A DNA stretch of 64,000 nucleotides from Latrodectus hesperus (taxonomy: Eukaryota; Arthropoda; Arachnida; Araneae; Theridiidae), in the NCBI GenBank assembly GCA_037975125.1, contig CM075857.1:74977345-75041344 (forward strand), in the 5' to 3' direction. The notes below the pieces were generated by a model. The model saw nothing but the letters and a program-made list of their open reading frames with translations. It did no database searches and was not told the origin of the DNA. A program made the position numbers and the translations under genes. This document shows, one piece after another, positions 36,065-47,699 of the stretch (its first letter is position 1; each line of letters begins with the position of its first letter).

Positions 36065-36350
36065 TAGAGCGATGGCCGAATGGTTAGCATTCCTGACTCT
36101 TGACCTGTGGGTCCTGGGTTCGAATTCTGGATAGAGCATGGATGTTACTCTCTTTCTCTGTCCTACCTCTGTGATGATGTATAAATGTGGGCCACCTTAT
36201 AAACATGTTTATGGTGGTATGGCACCGGCAACCTTACTCGCTTCCGTGACTTGGTTCACAGGTGCCCGCTGAGTAACAACAAATGAGAACAGTTTCTGGT
36301 CTTGTGGCATAGGGTTCGTCACCCAAGTGCCCGCTGTTGGAAAAAAAAAT
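36065..36350 (+). repeat. tRNA-derived SINE, plus orientation (copy 1)
   Basis: The tRNA-like head has A box TGGCCGAATGGTTAGCAT and B box GGGTTCGAATTC (about 36073-36126). A body and an A-rich tail (ending about 36350 after CCCGCTGTTGG) follow. It is clearly the same family as the minus copy at 37607-37901; both contain ATGGTGGTATGGC and GGTTCACAGGTGCCCGCTG. Target-site duplications could not be defined. Confidence 0.9.
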
Positions 36351-37056
36351 TCGCAAATTAATATTATAAGTAAATATTGTTATAAAGCGAAGAAGTATTT
36401 AAATAATTTAATGTTATTATAATAAGAGTATTATTGCAAGTTATTTTTTTTTCTACTTAAAATTTTCAAATGAATATTTTCACCTATTCGGTATAAAATA
36501 TTAAAATGATAATCATGCGACCTGCATAACAAATAAAATTGTTATTTTAATTTAATTCATATAATATTTACAGTGTAAGCCATAGCTAATCGCGTAGTAA
36601 AATAACAACACGATTGGAATAAATCAAATATTAAAAGGTATAGTTAAATTAAAATAATAAAACAAAAGGAATAGAAATACCTCAGAAATACAATTGATCT
36701 TATTTAAATATAAGTAACTGTAAAAAGTTTAGAACCTATATAGTTTGTATGAATAGAATGATTAATATACATTTGTAAAACCATAGATTTATTTAAAATA
36801 ATTCAAAAGAAAGTATATTATTCTATAAAAGCAGCTAATGTTAAAACAATCATCAATCAGCTTTATTTATTTTCAAACAAATGTTTTTTGTATTTTTTAT
36901 TTTTTCAAAATTTACAATTATTTATGAATATTTTTTCTTAATAATTATAAAATAAATTAGATTGATAGGACGCAAACGGGCGATTGCTTTTGATGACTCT
37001 TCTTTATATAAATTTATGAATACATTTGAGTTATAACTGATCACAAGCAAAAAATA

Positions 37057-37245
37057 CTGGATAACTATTATTTTAAGTGATTAAAATTTTTAATATATAC
37101 ATATATATATTCAAAAACTTTACACAGTGATTAAACAATGTAGAAATATTAAAATTATAATTTTAATATTTACATTGTTTTATCACTGTAAAGTTTTGAA
37201 TATATATATTAAAAATTTTAATCACTTAAAATAATAGTTATCCAG
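37057..37245. mobile_element. palindromic TA-flanked MITE (foldback element)
   Basis: The element begins CTGGATAACTATTATTTTAA and ends with the reverse complement, with TA on both sides (37055-37056 and 37246-37247). The two arms of roughly 90 bp pair almost along their whole length around a centre near 37155 (AAATTATAATTT). Length 189 bp. The TA flanks suggest mobilisation by a Tc1/mariner-type transposase. No coding capacity. Confidence 0.8.
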
Positions 37246-37606
37246 TATATTAAAATTATAATTTTAATATTCTTATTAAAATTATTATTTTAATTATAAT
37301 TTTAATTATTTTATTATTTTTTTAATTTATAATAATTTTAATTATTTCTTTTCCCTGATAAGGACTTTTAGTATCATATAATTATGTGAGACTCCCTTAA
37401 AGCAAATCCATAATTAAAATAAAGTTTAAAAAAATTTAGATAAAATTAATTACTAAACAATGTTTAAAGATCAAACATTTTAAACATTTACAAAGATTAT
37501 CTAATTTGTCAAATCAAAAACACAATATTTAAAAGAAACATTTCATACACTCAAAATCTTACAAACTCCTCCAAGCTTTGAACTTGCTAAACAAATATAT
37601 TAGTAT

Positions 37607-37901
37607 TTTTTTCCAACGGTGGGCACTTGGGTGATGAACCCTATACTACAAGGCCAGAAACTGTACTCATTTGTTGTTACCCAGCGGGCACCTGTGAACC
37701 AAGTCATGGAAGCGAGTAAGGTTGCCGGCGCCATACCACCATAAATATATTTATAAGCTGGGCTACATCTATACATGATCAGAGAAGAAAGAACAGAGAA
37801 ACGCAGAGAGAACAGAAAAAGGAAGTAACATCCATTCACGAACCGGGATTCGATCCCGGGACTCACAGTCAGAAGCGCTAACCACTCAGCCATCGGTCGG
37901 C
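37607..37901 (-). repeat. tRNA-derived SINE, minus orientation (copy 2), with 10-bp target duplication
   Basis: Read on the minus strand it has a tRNA-like head with A box TGGCTGAGTGGTTAGC and B box GGATCGAATCC (head at 37830-37901) and an A-rich tail at 37607-37613. It is flanked by the direct repeat ATATTAGTAT at 37597-37606 and 37902-37911, a typical target-site duplication of LINE-mobilised SINEs. The 114-codon frame across it on the minus strand is a by-product of the SINE. Confidence 0.92.
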
Positions 37902-38040
37902 ATATTAGTATAGTATATTGAAGATATATATTTATAAAATCCATTTAAAACTGGAAATTTGCTGAGATTTAAAAAATAGATGATAAATTGAGTAATTAAA
38001 AATATAAATTTATTTATATCGTCAAAAACTATTCCTTATA

Positions 38041-38165
38041 TATAAAACCGGTCCTCGATAAAATATCGTGAAAGAGAACAGTCTATTGTGTGGTTTTTTA
38101 ATAACTTCTCACGATAAAATATCGACGACTTTTTATCGTACGATAAATGTCGCCTATTGTGAAAG
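38041..38165. repeat. short repeat-rich segment with CGATAAAATATCG motifs
   Basis: The 13-mer CGATAAAATATCG occurs at 38056-38068 and 38112-38124, followed by TTATCGTACGATAAA. ATTGTG-type strings also recur (ctattgtgtgg, cctattgtgaaagagg). The pattern is MITE-like, but no complete terminal repeats could be set. Confidence 0.35.
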
Positions 38166-38169
38166 AGGC

Positions 38170-40515
38170 CTTAAGATATTTATTGTACTATTTAAAATAT
38201 CATGTAAGAATATATATGTTTAATCATTGCTGCAGAATATTGCAAACACACAGTTCTGTAACAAAATTAATATCAATAACAAATTCAATTTTATTTTTTA
38301 ATCTCTTCATCCAATCTCCATGTGATCAAAATATAAAGAAAAAATTCTATGCTCATTTTATTTAAGAATAAACTGTACATTTAAGAAAATTTTTAAAGTT
38401 TTTAAATTAAAATCAGCTTTTAAAGAACAATTACTAAACTATGAAACTGATGTTATACATTGTCAAGATATCCAGGTAGACGTACACTGTAAATGTTCTA
38501 GAACAAACGAGTTTATATTTTTTCAGTCCATCGATAACATTTAAAATAATATAGAAAAATGTGAGATCTAAAAATTCATTAATTTCTATATGTGTTTCTT
38601 AAGCCTTTATTCAACGAAAGTTATGATTATATAACATCTTAAATAACTAGATCAAATGCAATCTCACAAGACTTCCTTTTTAATATTGCTTGAGAAAAAA
38701 GGTTAAGTAAACCTTATGTGTCCATATATTTTTATTTAGAAATGTGGATGGCATTTAGAGATTGCAATTTAATCATTAGAAAGTGTGACTTGTTGTATAA
38801 GAACGATCAAACATGGTACCCGAAATGTAAGGAATAATTAGGAAATAACTTTTTTCTGAAAAATTCGCTTTAAGAAACTATCCTTCGTTTTTAAAAATAA
38901 GAAATATTTATTCATTAAAAAATTATTCGCAAAAAAAAGGTAATTCAATTCTAATTTTTAAATTTAAATCAATATCAGAGAACAAGTGAAAAATATTTAA
39001 ACATCTCTTATATTTTAATACATAATTAGTACAAGTGTAAGAAAACAAATTATTGGTACAAAAATTAGTTACAAGCCTTGAAGTTAAATAACTTTATTTT
39101 CACGAAGGGAAATACCGTTAAACATTTAGAAAGACATTTTTCACAGTTGATTGTGACTCTGTTTCATTATTTATTGGTCATCGAGACAGAGTCTCAGCTG
39201 CAGTAATAAACTCGTTTTAATTTCATTTTTACGAAGTCACTAGCTGAAAGTGATAATACATCCTTAAAGTGATAAAAAATATAAAAATAGCATCATGATA
39301 ATTTCATATTATAAGAAGGATGATCAAATGTTTTCCATTTTATTTTGTTCTTGTTTTCAGCAAGTTATGATTAAGGTACAGATTCTAGAATTATCATTGA
39401 TATAAATCACTTCTTGTATTAGTGAGTTATTTTGAGTACTTTTGATTGATATTAAACTGCATCCAGATGCTATCTAGTAGTTAACACAGATTGATTTTTT
39501 GCTCATTGTACAAAAAAAGAACTTTTTATAATGATGTTTGTAATTTGTACAGGCTTATAAAAATTCTTATTCCATTGACATATTGGAAATCTTGACAGTA
39601 AAATGATATTAAAATTGTTCCCCATTTCAGTGTAGGATTTCAGCTGATTTTATGCATTTACAAACGACAAATTAAGCAGATGTCGTTTCTGACGGGTGCA
39701 CCTGTTTCTTAGACAGTACGTACTGCATTCGTAGATAAATGGATGTGCGTCTATAGATTCTCACTCAACATATCTCTAACAACCACTTTCATCCTTCATC
39801 ATTGTTCGTTCTATTAAAGATAAAGTTTTCATAACCAAACATTACCTTTATTTTAGAAACAGCTTTACAATTAGGGGCAATCAATTACAAATTTATTTCT
39901 TTATCTATAATTATGGATGATAAGTATTCTTTATCATTATTTTATGTGTAAGAAAGGTTTGTTGTCATTGTTAATCGAGAGTGACTTCTTTTTATTGTTC
40001 TTTAGGGGATTTTAAAACAGAATATTTAAGTAATGAATGTTTTAATAAGAATTCTTAAGAATAAGAATAATATTAAGAATATGTAATAAAAATTCATAAT
40101 AAAGTAAAATAGACGGATATATATATAAAATAAACGGATAAGAGGAGAATTTAATATGCTTCATTTGTAGAACATCGTTTTATTTATTATCAACAATATA
40201 GGTTTATATTAAAATTTGTTCAAATTTTACCCGTATATATAATATATGTCTATGTACGTATAATTTAAAAACTATGAATTGTTATTTTTGATTATAACTT
40301 TGTAATTTTATTATGACTGGCATTCAGATTATTCTAAAAACTAAATCTACATACAGTAATTTAGCTTGGTAAAAAATTGTTTATTATTATAATTCTCCAT
40401 ATCATATGTATGAGTTCATAATTTTAGTTGTTCAGTTATTTACTTAATAGTTTCAACAAGAAATTGAAGAAAAAGTAATTTCTTAACAAATAATTTCAAG
40501 GACTATATTCTAATC
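38170..40515. other. AT-rich interval, nothing coding
   Basis: No credible frame, SINE boxes or element ends. A patch at 39650-39790 is slightly GC-richer but unremarkable. Confidence 0.5.
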
Positions 40516-40518
<3 letters not shown>

Positions 40519-40577
<59 letters not shown>

Positions 40578-40634
40578 TAATAAATGTATATATATACACA
40601 CATATATATACATGTATATATGTGTGTGTGTGTA
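40519..40634. repeat. compound (TA)n/(TG)n microsatellite
   Basis: A pure TA tract runs 40519-40570, followed by mixed TA, CA and TG repeats ending in a (TG)n run at about 40620-40633. Confidence 0.9.
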
Positions 40635-41300
40635 ATATATCGATTATTGGAATAAAAAATTTTCTGCAATGCATTATAGTTAAAATTCATTAAATAAGTT
40701 TTAATTTCCCCATAAGAAATTATAGCCATGATAGCTCACAAAAATATGCATAAGGCTTAAAATCTAGAGTACCAATAAATATAAACATAAGTTTTAATCT
40801 AATTCAAATGCATGATTGAGAAATTCTTAAGACATCCCTCATTTAATCTTCAAATAAATTAAATTTACCATAAAAAAACTATAAGAATATGAGAATTTAA
40901 AACACTTTTACTATCATCATCTTTATAATTACTTATATAAATCTTCAGCAATAATCTGCAAAATCTTCTTAAATTTCAAACAAAAAGCATAAATAATTAC
41001 AAATATTATGAAATTTTTTATATTTTTTTCCTGTAAAACTCTTTTTTAATAAAAAAAAGTGATGGATAATTGAAGCCTCTTAAGACTTACATCTTTTTAT
41101 ACAAGAGAATTAAATTATCTCCAAAATATTAATGTTGTTTGATCTGATCAGATAAAGTATTATTGAATGCATTCAATGTATATTTAATAATATGTTCATT
41201 ATCCACAAAGTTAAGTACTTATTTATGGTGCATGTCCTAGTATTTTTTAATATTAATTTCAATAAAAAGTATGTAACTAATTTTTCTTATATTTTAAATA

Positions 41301-41416
<116 letters not shown>

Positions 41417-41429
41417 ATAATGGTAACAT

Positions 41430-41640
41430 TTTGTACAAAGCCCGTTGTACCGTGTTCATTCTGATGACCGGGAATTAGTGGGTTCTATTTTTGACACAGC
41501 CGCGAAAATGCGGCATTTTAACCAATGGTGGTTGTGGTCGTGGTGTCTTTGAATTGATGCGATATAGTGTGGAAAGCAGATGGGCAGCTCATGTGATAAA
41601 ACAACTTTCATTTAATCATCTCCCCGACTACAAATTATGA
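41430..41640 (+). repeat. possible decayed tRNA-derived SINE
   Basis: A GC-richer segment right after the microsatellite with a B-box-like GTGGGTTCTATTTTTGACAC (41479-41498), then GCCGCGAAAATGCGGC, a perfect short hairpin. The A box is weak. SINEs commonly sit beside microsatellites, which fits, but the family is not established. Confidence 0.35.
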
Positions 41641-41649
41641 GATGGTTAA

Positions 41650-43650
41650 CCGTATTCAGCATTTTTTTGTCGGAAGTAACAGGATTTAGAGAAAGAATTG
41701 CATACATATGAAGCATATAAGTTATTTAAAGTTCAAATTCCATATTGTTATACAGTTATTGCATAATGTTATACTTGGATGATAAGAGTTAGTATAGATT
41801 AAAATTCGAAGTAGTTTCAAATCAAGAGTTTAATTAAGCTATTTTCCACTCTTGTAGTATTGCTGTTTTATCGGAAATATTTTTATATAAATCGTTGAAG
41901 CAATGTAATGAAATAAATATATTGAACAAATACTTAAATTATTAATCGTGAAACGTAAATATTGAAAATAGCATTTTATCATGAATATTAGAAATACCGC
42001 TCACGTCTAGTTAAGAAAATATAACAAAAAAAATAAAGAAAAAAAGACAAAAACGAAGAAAATATTACATAAAACAAAAACCAATAAATAAATAAAACAA
42101 AAAGAATAAACGAGTGAAAAAATGGAAAAGAAAAGTAAAAGGTGTCCATAGGAATTAAAAATACTTTAAAATATTCTATAAATTCTTCACAAATTAAAAC
42201 AGTCATTAAAATTTCAAGAAAATTTTTTAAATGAAACCTTAAATTAAAATATAAGAAAGTTATTTTGAAAGAGAGAAATATGTATCAAAAATATCATGCG
42301 GTCTGCATTGAAATTACAAAAATTTTTTGATTCAAGTAATATCTATCGTATTTTAAATTTAAATCGAATGTATAATTTTGTTATTTTAATTTGTTTTTAT
42401 CAGAATTAAAATATTTTGAATATCAACCATTGCATTTGACAGATTAAATTTGAATCTTTTTAATTTGTTTGTTTACATAAGAAATCCGATATACTCACAC
42501 CATTAAAAAAGCTAATGCGAATTTTTTGTAATGAAAATATGAAAACCAAGCTGGAAATGCATACAAAGTATAAACTTTTCTTAATAGCAGCTGTGATTAC
42601 AAATAGAATTGTCAGGTGGCAGTATTTGTAAACAGCAGCTGCATTTGTTTTAGCATTTAAGCAAATATTAATCGAGAGTAAAAGCTGTAGCTTTTGTGAA
42701 TGGATGATTTGTTTTGCAATATTACTTGTTGATGCATTTGATAGTGTTTATTTTGTGTCATTTTTTGTCATTTTTCAGAATTTCTTTTTACAGTAAAAAT
42801 TTATTCTACTTTTAAATATTGTTTTTCTCACTATTTCTAGTAACAAGCGAGCAAGGAAAGAATGCCAAAAAATGTCGTTTTGTTCTAAGAATTCTAATTA
42901 TTTCCTTTTTTTTACTCGAATAAATAAACGATAATTCTAAGGAATTTTAAGTAATTTTATCTTTGATGTATGTTAAAATTTATCTTTGATGTACTAAACA
43001 TATATTGTATGCTAAGAGATTTTGAAAAATGGAAAGAAAACTTGAAACTTATAACTAACATAATGCTCATAAAACCAAATAAATTTTCATTTTCAAACTC
43101 ATTACTTGTTACTAAATGAATTTATAATACATTGTAATCAATATTTCCAAAAATGTAAGGAAATGAAACAGCATTGTTTGAATTGTATAAATAATTCCTG
43201 AATTTGAATCATGTTGAATAATGACAACAGTTTTGTTAAAAAATATTGCACAGCATTTTTCTCTTATTACCACAAAAATCAATTTTTGCATTAAAATAAT
43301 TATTTATTTATTTATTATTATTATTTTTTATAATTAACTGACAGAAAGAATTGCATGAGCAAGATAACACTGTATTTCTATGACACAATTCAATTCTATA
43401 GCAAACTTCAATTCAAGGACATTGAACAATTTTTAAGCCAACATTGAGACAATAGCAAATGTATCTATATGTTTACATAAAAATGAATTATGGATAATAG
43501 TTTAACTACATTAGTGCAGAGATATTAGAGTAGTTAAATTACTAATTCGTTACGTTGAGCATCTGGGTGAAGTCATTGCTTTGTTGAATATGTCCCTTAG
43601 GAACAACTTGTAGTTCAACAAATCATATAAAGCTGTTTACTAATGTCTTT
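41650..43650. other. AT-rich interval, nothing coding
   Basis: Low-complexity A/T sequence. A lysine-codon-like A-rich strip at 42010-42140 is simple sequence, not a gene. Confidence 0.5.
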
Positions 43651-43689
43651 TTAGAGTCAGTTTATGTTTGATGTCCATTGTAAAATTTT

Positions 43690-44140
43690 AAGATAACAGA
43701 TGGTTGTGTGCACAAGCATTCCAAAAAATGCCATCATTTCCGCATATCATGCCGTAACTATCCCACAACCGGAACAGCCAAATTACTAAGATACCATTTC
43801 GGCACAAGTGCCGTATAATCCATGATGCCAAATATTGTGATCGGCGGTTTTTGGCGGATTTTCTTATGTATCTGGCAACCTCGTTTTTATAACGTCATAC
43901 ATATGGAGATCTTTAAGAATTATGCAGAGACTTATATTTTGGTAACCCTAGTATTTACGTCACGATACGTCATGATGGCAACATTTCTTCATCGCCAAAA
44001 AAATTCAGAATTTGGAATCATAGATTATATGGCATCTGTGCCATCATTTCTTTCCCTTAATGAAGATATCCGAAATCTGTTTGTCACCACAAGAAATAAA
44101 AATTCAAGAACATTCCAACTTTTAAGATATGTGACTTAAA
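43690..44140 (+). other. GC-richer anonymous segment, possible old repeat
   Basis: Balanced base composition compared with the flanks, with a recurring GCCATCATTTC (about 43730 and 44040) and several ACGTCA-type strings. A 105-codon plus-strand frame at 43822-44139 has no recognisable domain, no signal peptide and no splice context. I think this is a transposon remnant or old retrocopy rather than a gene. Confidence 0.3.
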
Positions 44141-44149
44141 CGGTATTTT

Positions 44150-45755
44150 ACGTTTGCTGTGTAAATTTTAATTTAAATTTGGACTGGTTTTCTGACATAA
44201 AACTGCAACTTTTCATTATAATTATCATTCCAAATTGCTTTAATATTTACTATACTGAAAGTTATGTATTTAATATTTATTATATATGTAAGACATAAAA
44301 TTTACATTTATTTATGGTTCATTAATAAGCAATCCAATGAAACTTTAAAAATCATTCAGCATATTTAAAATATGTCTCCGTGTTAAAAAATGTAAATTAA
44401 TATAACATTCTATTATTACTACCCTTTTTAATAATTTAATTGCTTTCATGTTTTCAATTAAAAGCATTTTAACAATTATCAATGCGAAAATTTTTGTCGT
44501 ATTTAAATTATATCATTAGAAAATAAAATGGGAACATAATTTAAATGAATATGAATAGATTTTGACATGCTAAAGGTTAAATTATACACACACAAATTTA
44601 TGTAATAGTAAATATAATTTTATGAAACTATTTCGTAATGGGAAATATGTAGATTTTTCAGAATTATATCTCAAGATACAATTATATTGGAATAATCTTG
44701 TTCTTTATAATTTAGGAATTTTTATTCAATCTACTATTAGTTATCTGATAATTTTTTTTTCATTTGTTCAAAACGACATTGTTTGATAAGTATTTTATCA
44801 TAATTTAGTACATGAAACAAAAATTGTTTTGTAATTTTAGTGGTTATAATATATCAAAGCAGTGCTTTAAAATAAATAAAGGGTAATTTATGATATTTTT
44901 GATGCGACCATTACAAAATACAAATTTAAAATATATCTAAATAGATAGAAATGAAATGATGATGTTTCGTGTTTAGTGTTTTTTTAAGTTTTCTTTATTT
45001 GTATTACTTTTTAAAAAATTTTAATAAATTTCCTTTATAAGAAAATGTAGCAAATATTTTATTTATAGAAAATTCATGTTTCCATGAGTCTTTCATTATG
45101 CTAAAAAATCATACAATTATTTCCTTAAATAATGTTATTTTATCATTCTCATTTCTTTAGTAAGTAAATATTTTTTAAATATTATTTGAAAAGCAATATT
45201 TTTTCATGCAAATTAATTATTTTAATATGTTTTGAGTTTTATTTAAAATAAAGAAAAATATAAAACAATATTTTAGGCAAATATTAGTTTTGCTTTTATG
45301 ATTTCAACATGATGAGATTATAAGTTATCATCGATTGTTAAAGAAATTAAACAGCAATCTTGATATATATCTCATTGATTTTTTATAAGCGGCAATTAAA
45401 AATATTTTGTAGAATATATTTTTAAAAATACATTTTGATTCTCGAAGTCTTCCTTGAAAATAATATTTATACCTCCTTAGTTTATAAAAAAGGAAAATTC
45501 TCATTAAAAATTAATTATATCACTTTTTTATATTTTCTATAATTTATATAAAATTGCATATGTTAATATTTTTACCTAGTTTTTCATACTTTACAGATCA
45601 TATTCATTAACTTTGTTGTATAATTTATTGACTTTATTTATAATTTACTGGGAAGTGATAAAATTACTTAAAGAATTCTAAAATAAAAAATGCTTACTCA
45701 ATGAATATAAAAAAGCTTTCAGTTTTCTGTGGAATCTGCAATGTAAATTGTGTGA
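44150..45755. other. AT-rich interval, nothing coding
   Basis: Stop-rich in all frames; nothing recognised. Confidence 0.5.
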
Positions 45756-45756
45756 A

Positions 45757-45757
<1 letters not shown>

Positions 45758-45834
<77 letters not shown>
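45758..45834. repeat. (TA)n microsatellite
   Basis: A TA tract of about 77 bp with a single interruption (a TT step at 45781-45782). The 69-codon frame over it is an artefact. Confidence 0.95.
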
Positions 45835-45838
<4 letters not shown>

Positions 45839-45839
45839 A

Positions 45840-47380
45840 CAAAGTATGTAATCAACAACAAATCAATTGTATGGACTCCTAAATATATTCTTCCACTAAT
45901 ATTTCTTTAATTTATAATTTATTAAAGCATTTTTAAAGTTATACAAAGTACTCATTTTGTTTAAAATTTACGAAATTACTATTTTAAATAAATTGTATGA
46001 ATGAATTTTTAATCTGAATGGTGTTTTATTTTTCCTTAATATTAGTTTATTAGAGGCATAATCAATAGAGAAGTAAATATTTTGAAAGTTATGATAAGCA
46101 ATTTTCGACTCTTAAAACTACTTTTAAAATAATTTGAATGTAAACAGAATTTCGTTTTCATGAAAATTTTGATAAGTTTTGACATGTTTTATTTATATTT
46201 CACTATTGAAATATAAAATGTGTAGGTTGCAAAAATAATAATTATGCTGTAAAGACAAGTACATAAAAAATCTTAATTTAATATTTTTTACTATTAACTT
46301 TGAAATTCAAAGAAGATTAGACATTCATATGAGAAAGTGAAACATTAAGATTTAATTTTAATATTTGGATAAGATTCATACTTAATCATGGTTCCATATG
46401 TATATTTTAGATGATATCACAATGACAGTATAATTGTATTATATTTATGTATTTAATAGGATATAAACTCACATTTATAAATTAAGGTACAAGGGCAATT
46501 ATTTGATTTCTCAAGAAATTTAGATATTAAAAATGCATAATGTATGTGATAATATTAAATTTTCATGGTAATTAATACAATTTCACTCTGATATAACTTC
46601 AATTTATTTTATTTTATTATTTAAATCGAGTAATTCTTATAAACTTTTCAGTAACATAACGTTCAAAATTTACTTATACATCTTAGGAAAGTGATTCTCA
46701 ACCTGTGGGATGCGAATGTATGCAAGAGAAAATGTTATTTAAAAAATTAATTTACTAACTGATAGGCACATACAAATACAAAGCAAAATACATTTTGTCA
46801 TAATTTTTATTTATTAACTTATTAAATTAAATTAATTTACTATGAATCAAAACCTTTTATTATATTACCTAATTTAGTAAGTTTTTATTAAAAATTTAAT
46901 TCAAACTTATTAAATTATAATAAATTTACTAATTTTTTGGGTCTGTCTTGCTGAGTGTTAAGTTTCTCAAAGGAAGGTTTAATATTTGAAATAGACACCC
47001 TCAATTTTTATTCTGTAGCTGAGACCTATATTTTGTCTTTTAAGAAGCCACCGCAGAAAATTCAGCTTAACAAAAGTAGGATATTAAAAATGGTAATAGA
47101 ATGTGAAATGTAATAGAGAAAAATCATCATCTTCTCTTGTCCAAAATTGAAAGAGGGATTTATTATTAAATTGTCTTTTGATTTCAGTATGGAAAAACCC
47201 AAAATTTAAGTATTTTGACAATTCTCTTGATTTTATCTTCCGAACAATGTTTGTCCGTGTACTTATGGACTATCGTCTGATGCTCATTTACGACCGCTTA
47301 AAAATTTATCCATTTTTCTGAATAAATCCTGTGCCATGAATATTTAATACTGTGGGCTGCAGTTAACACAAAACATATAT
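45840..47380. other. AT-rich interval, nothing coding
   Basis: No frames, element ends or tRNA-like boxes recognised. Confidence 0.5.
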
Positions 47381-47384
47381 AGCA

Positions 47385-47690
47385 TGCACATTCAGGCAGA
47401 TTCGTTAGCCATAAAAGAATCGATTCGAATTAGACTGCCAGAAATTGAAATTGGCGTTATCGAACATTCTTTTCTTCCCCATAAGAAAAAATTTGCTGAA
47501 GTCTGCGAAAGTTTCAGACAGAATGTTTGCAATAATCTAGTATGTTCATGACCAATTGGAATTTCTTTCGAAACCACCTGAATGTCCAACATGGTGGACG
47601 CAAGAACAGGTTCCGGTGCAAAATAACACCGGATTCTTGTTTTCTCAGCGTTGTAAATCTGTGATGCCAAATGTCAAAAAAGTTCAATAT
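47385..47690. other. GC-richer segment with open frames on both strands, unidentified
   Basis: A 92-codon minus-strand frame (47392-47670) overlaps a plus-strand frame open from about 47388 to 47550 that reads HIQADSLAIKESIRIRLPE and onward. Neither matches a family I recognise. The island-like composition in an AT-rich setting suggests an old transposon or processed-gene fragment. Confidence 0.3.
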
Positions 47691-47699
47691 TCTTTGTAA

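Noticed and set aside
37054..37248. Long hairpin as a microRNA precursor
   Set aside because: It is much longer and more A/T-rich than a typical precursor and has TA-flanked termini, which fits a MITE better.
43822..44139. 105-codon plus-strand gene
   Set aside because: No recognisable domain, signal peptide or splice sites. The segment has repeat-like internal strings, so I list it only as an anonymous segment.
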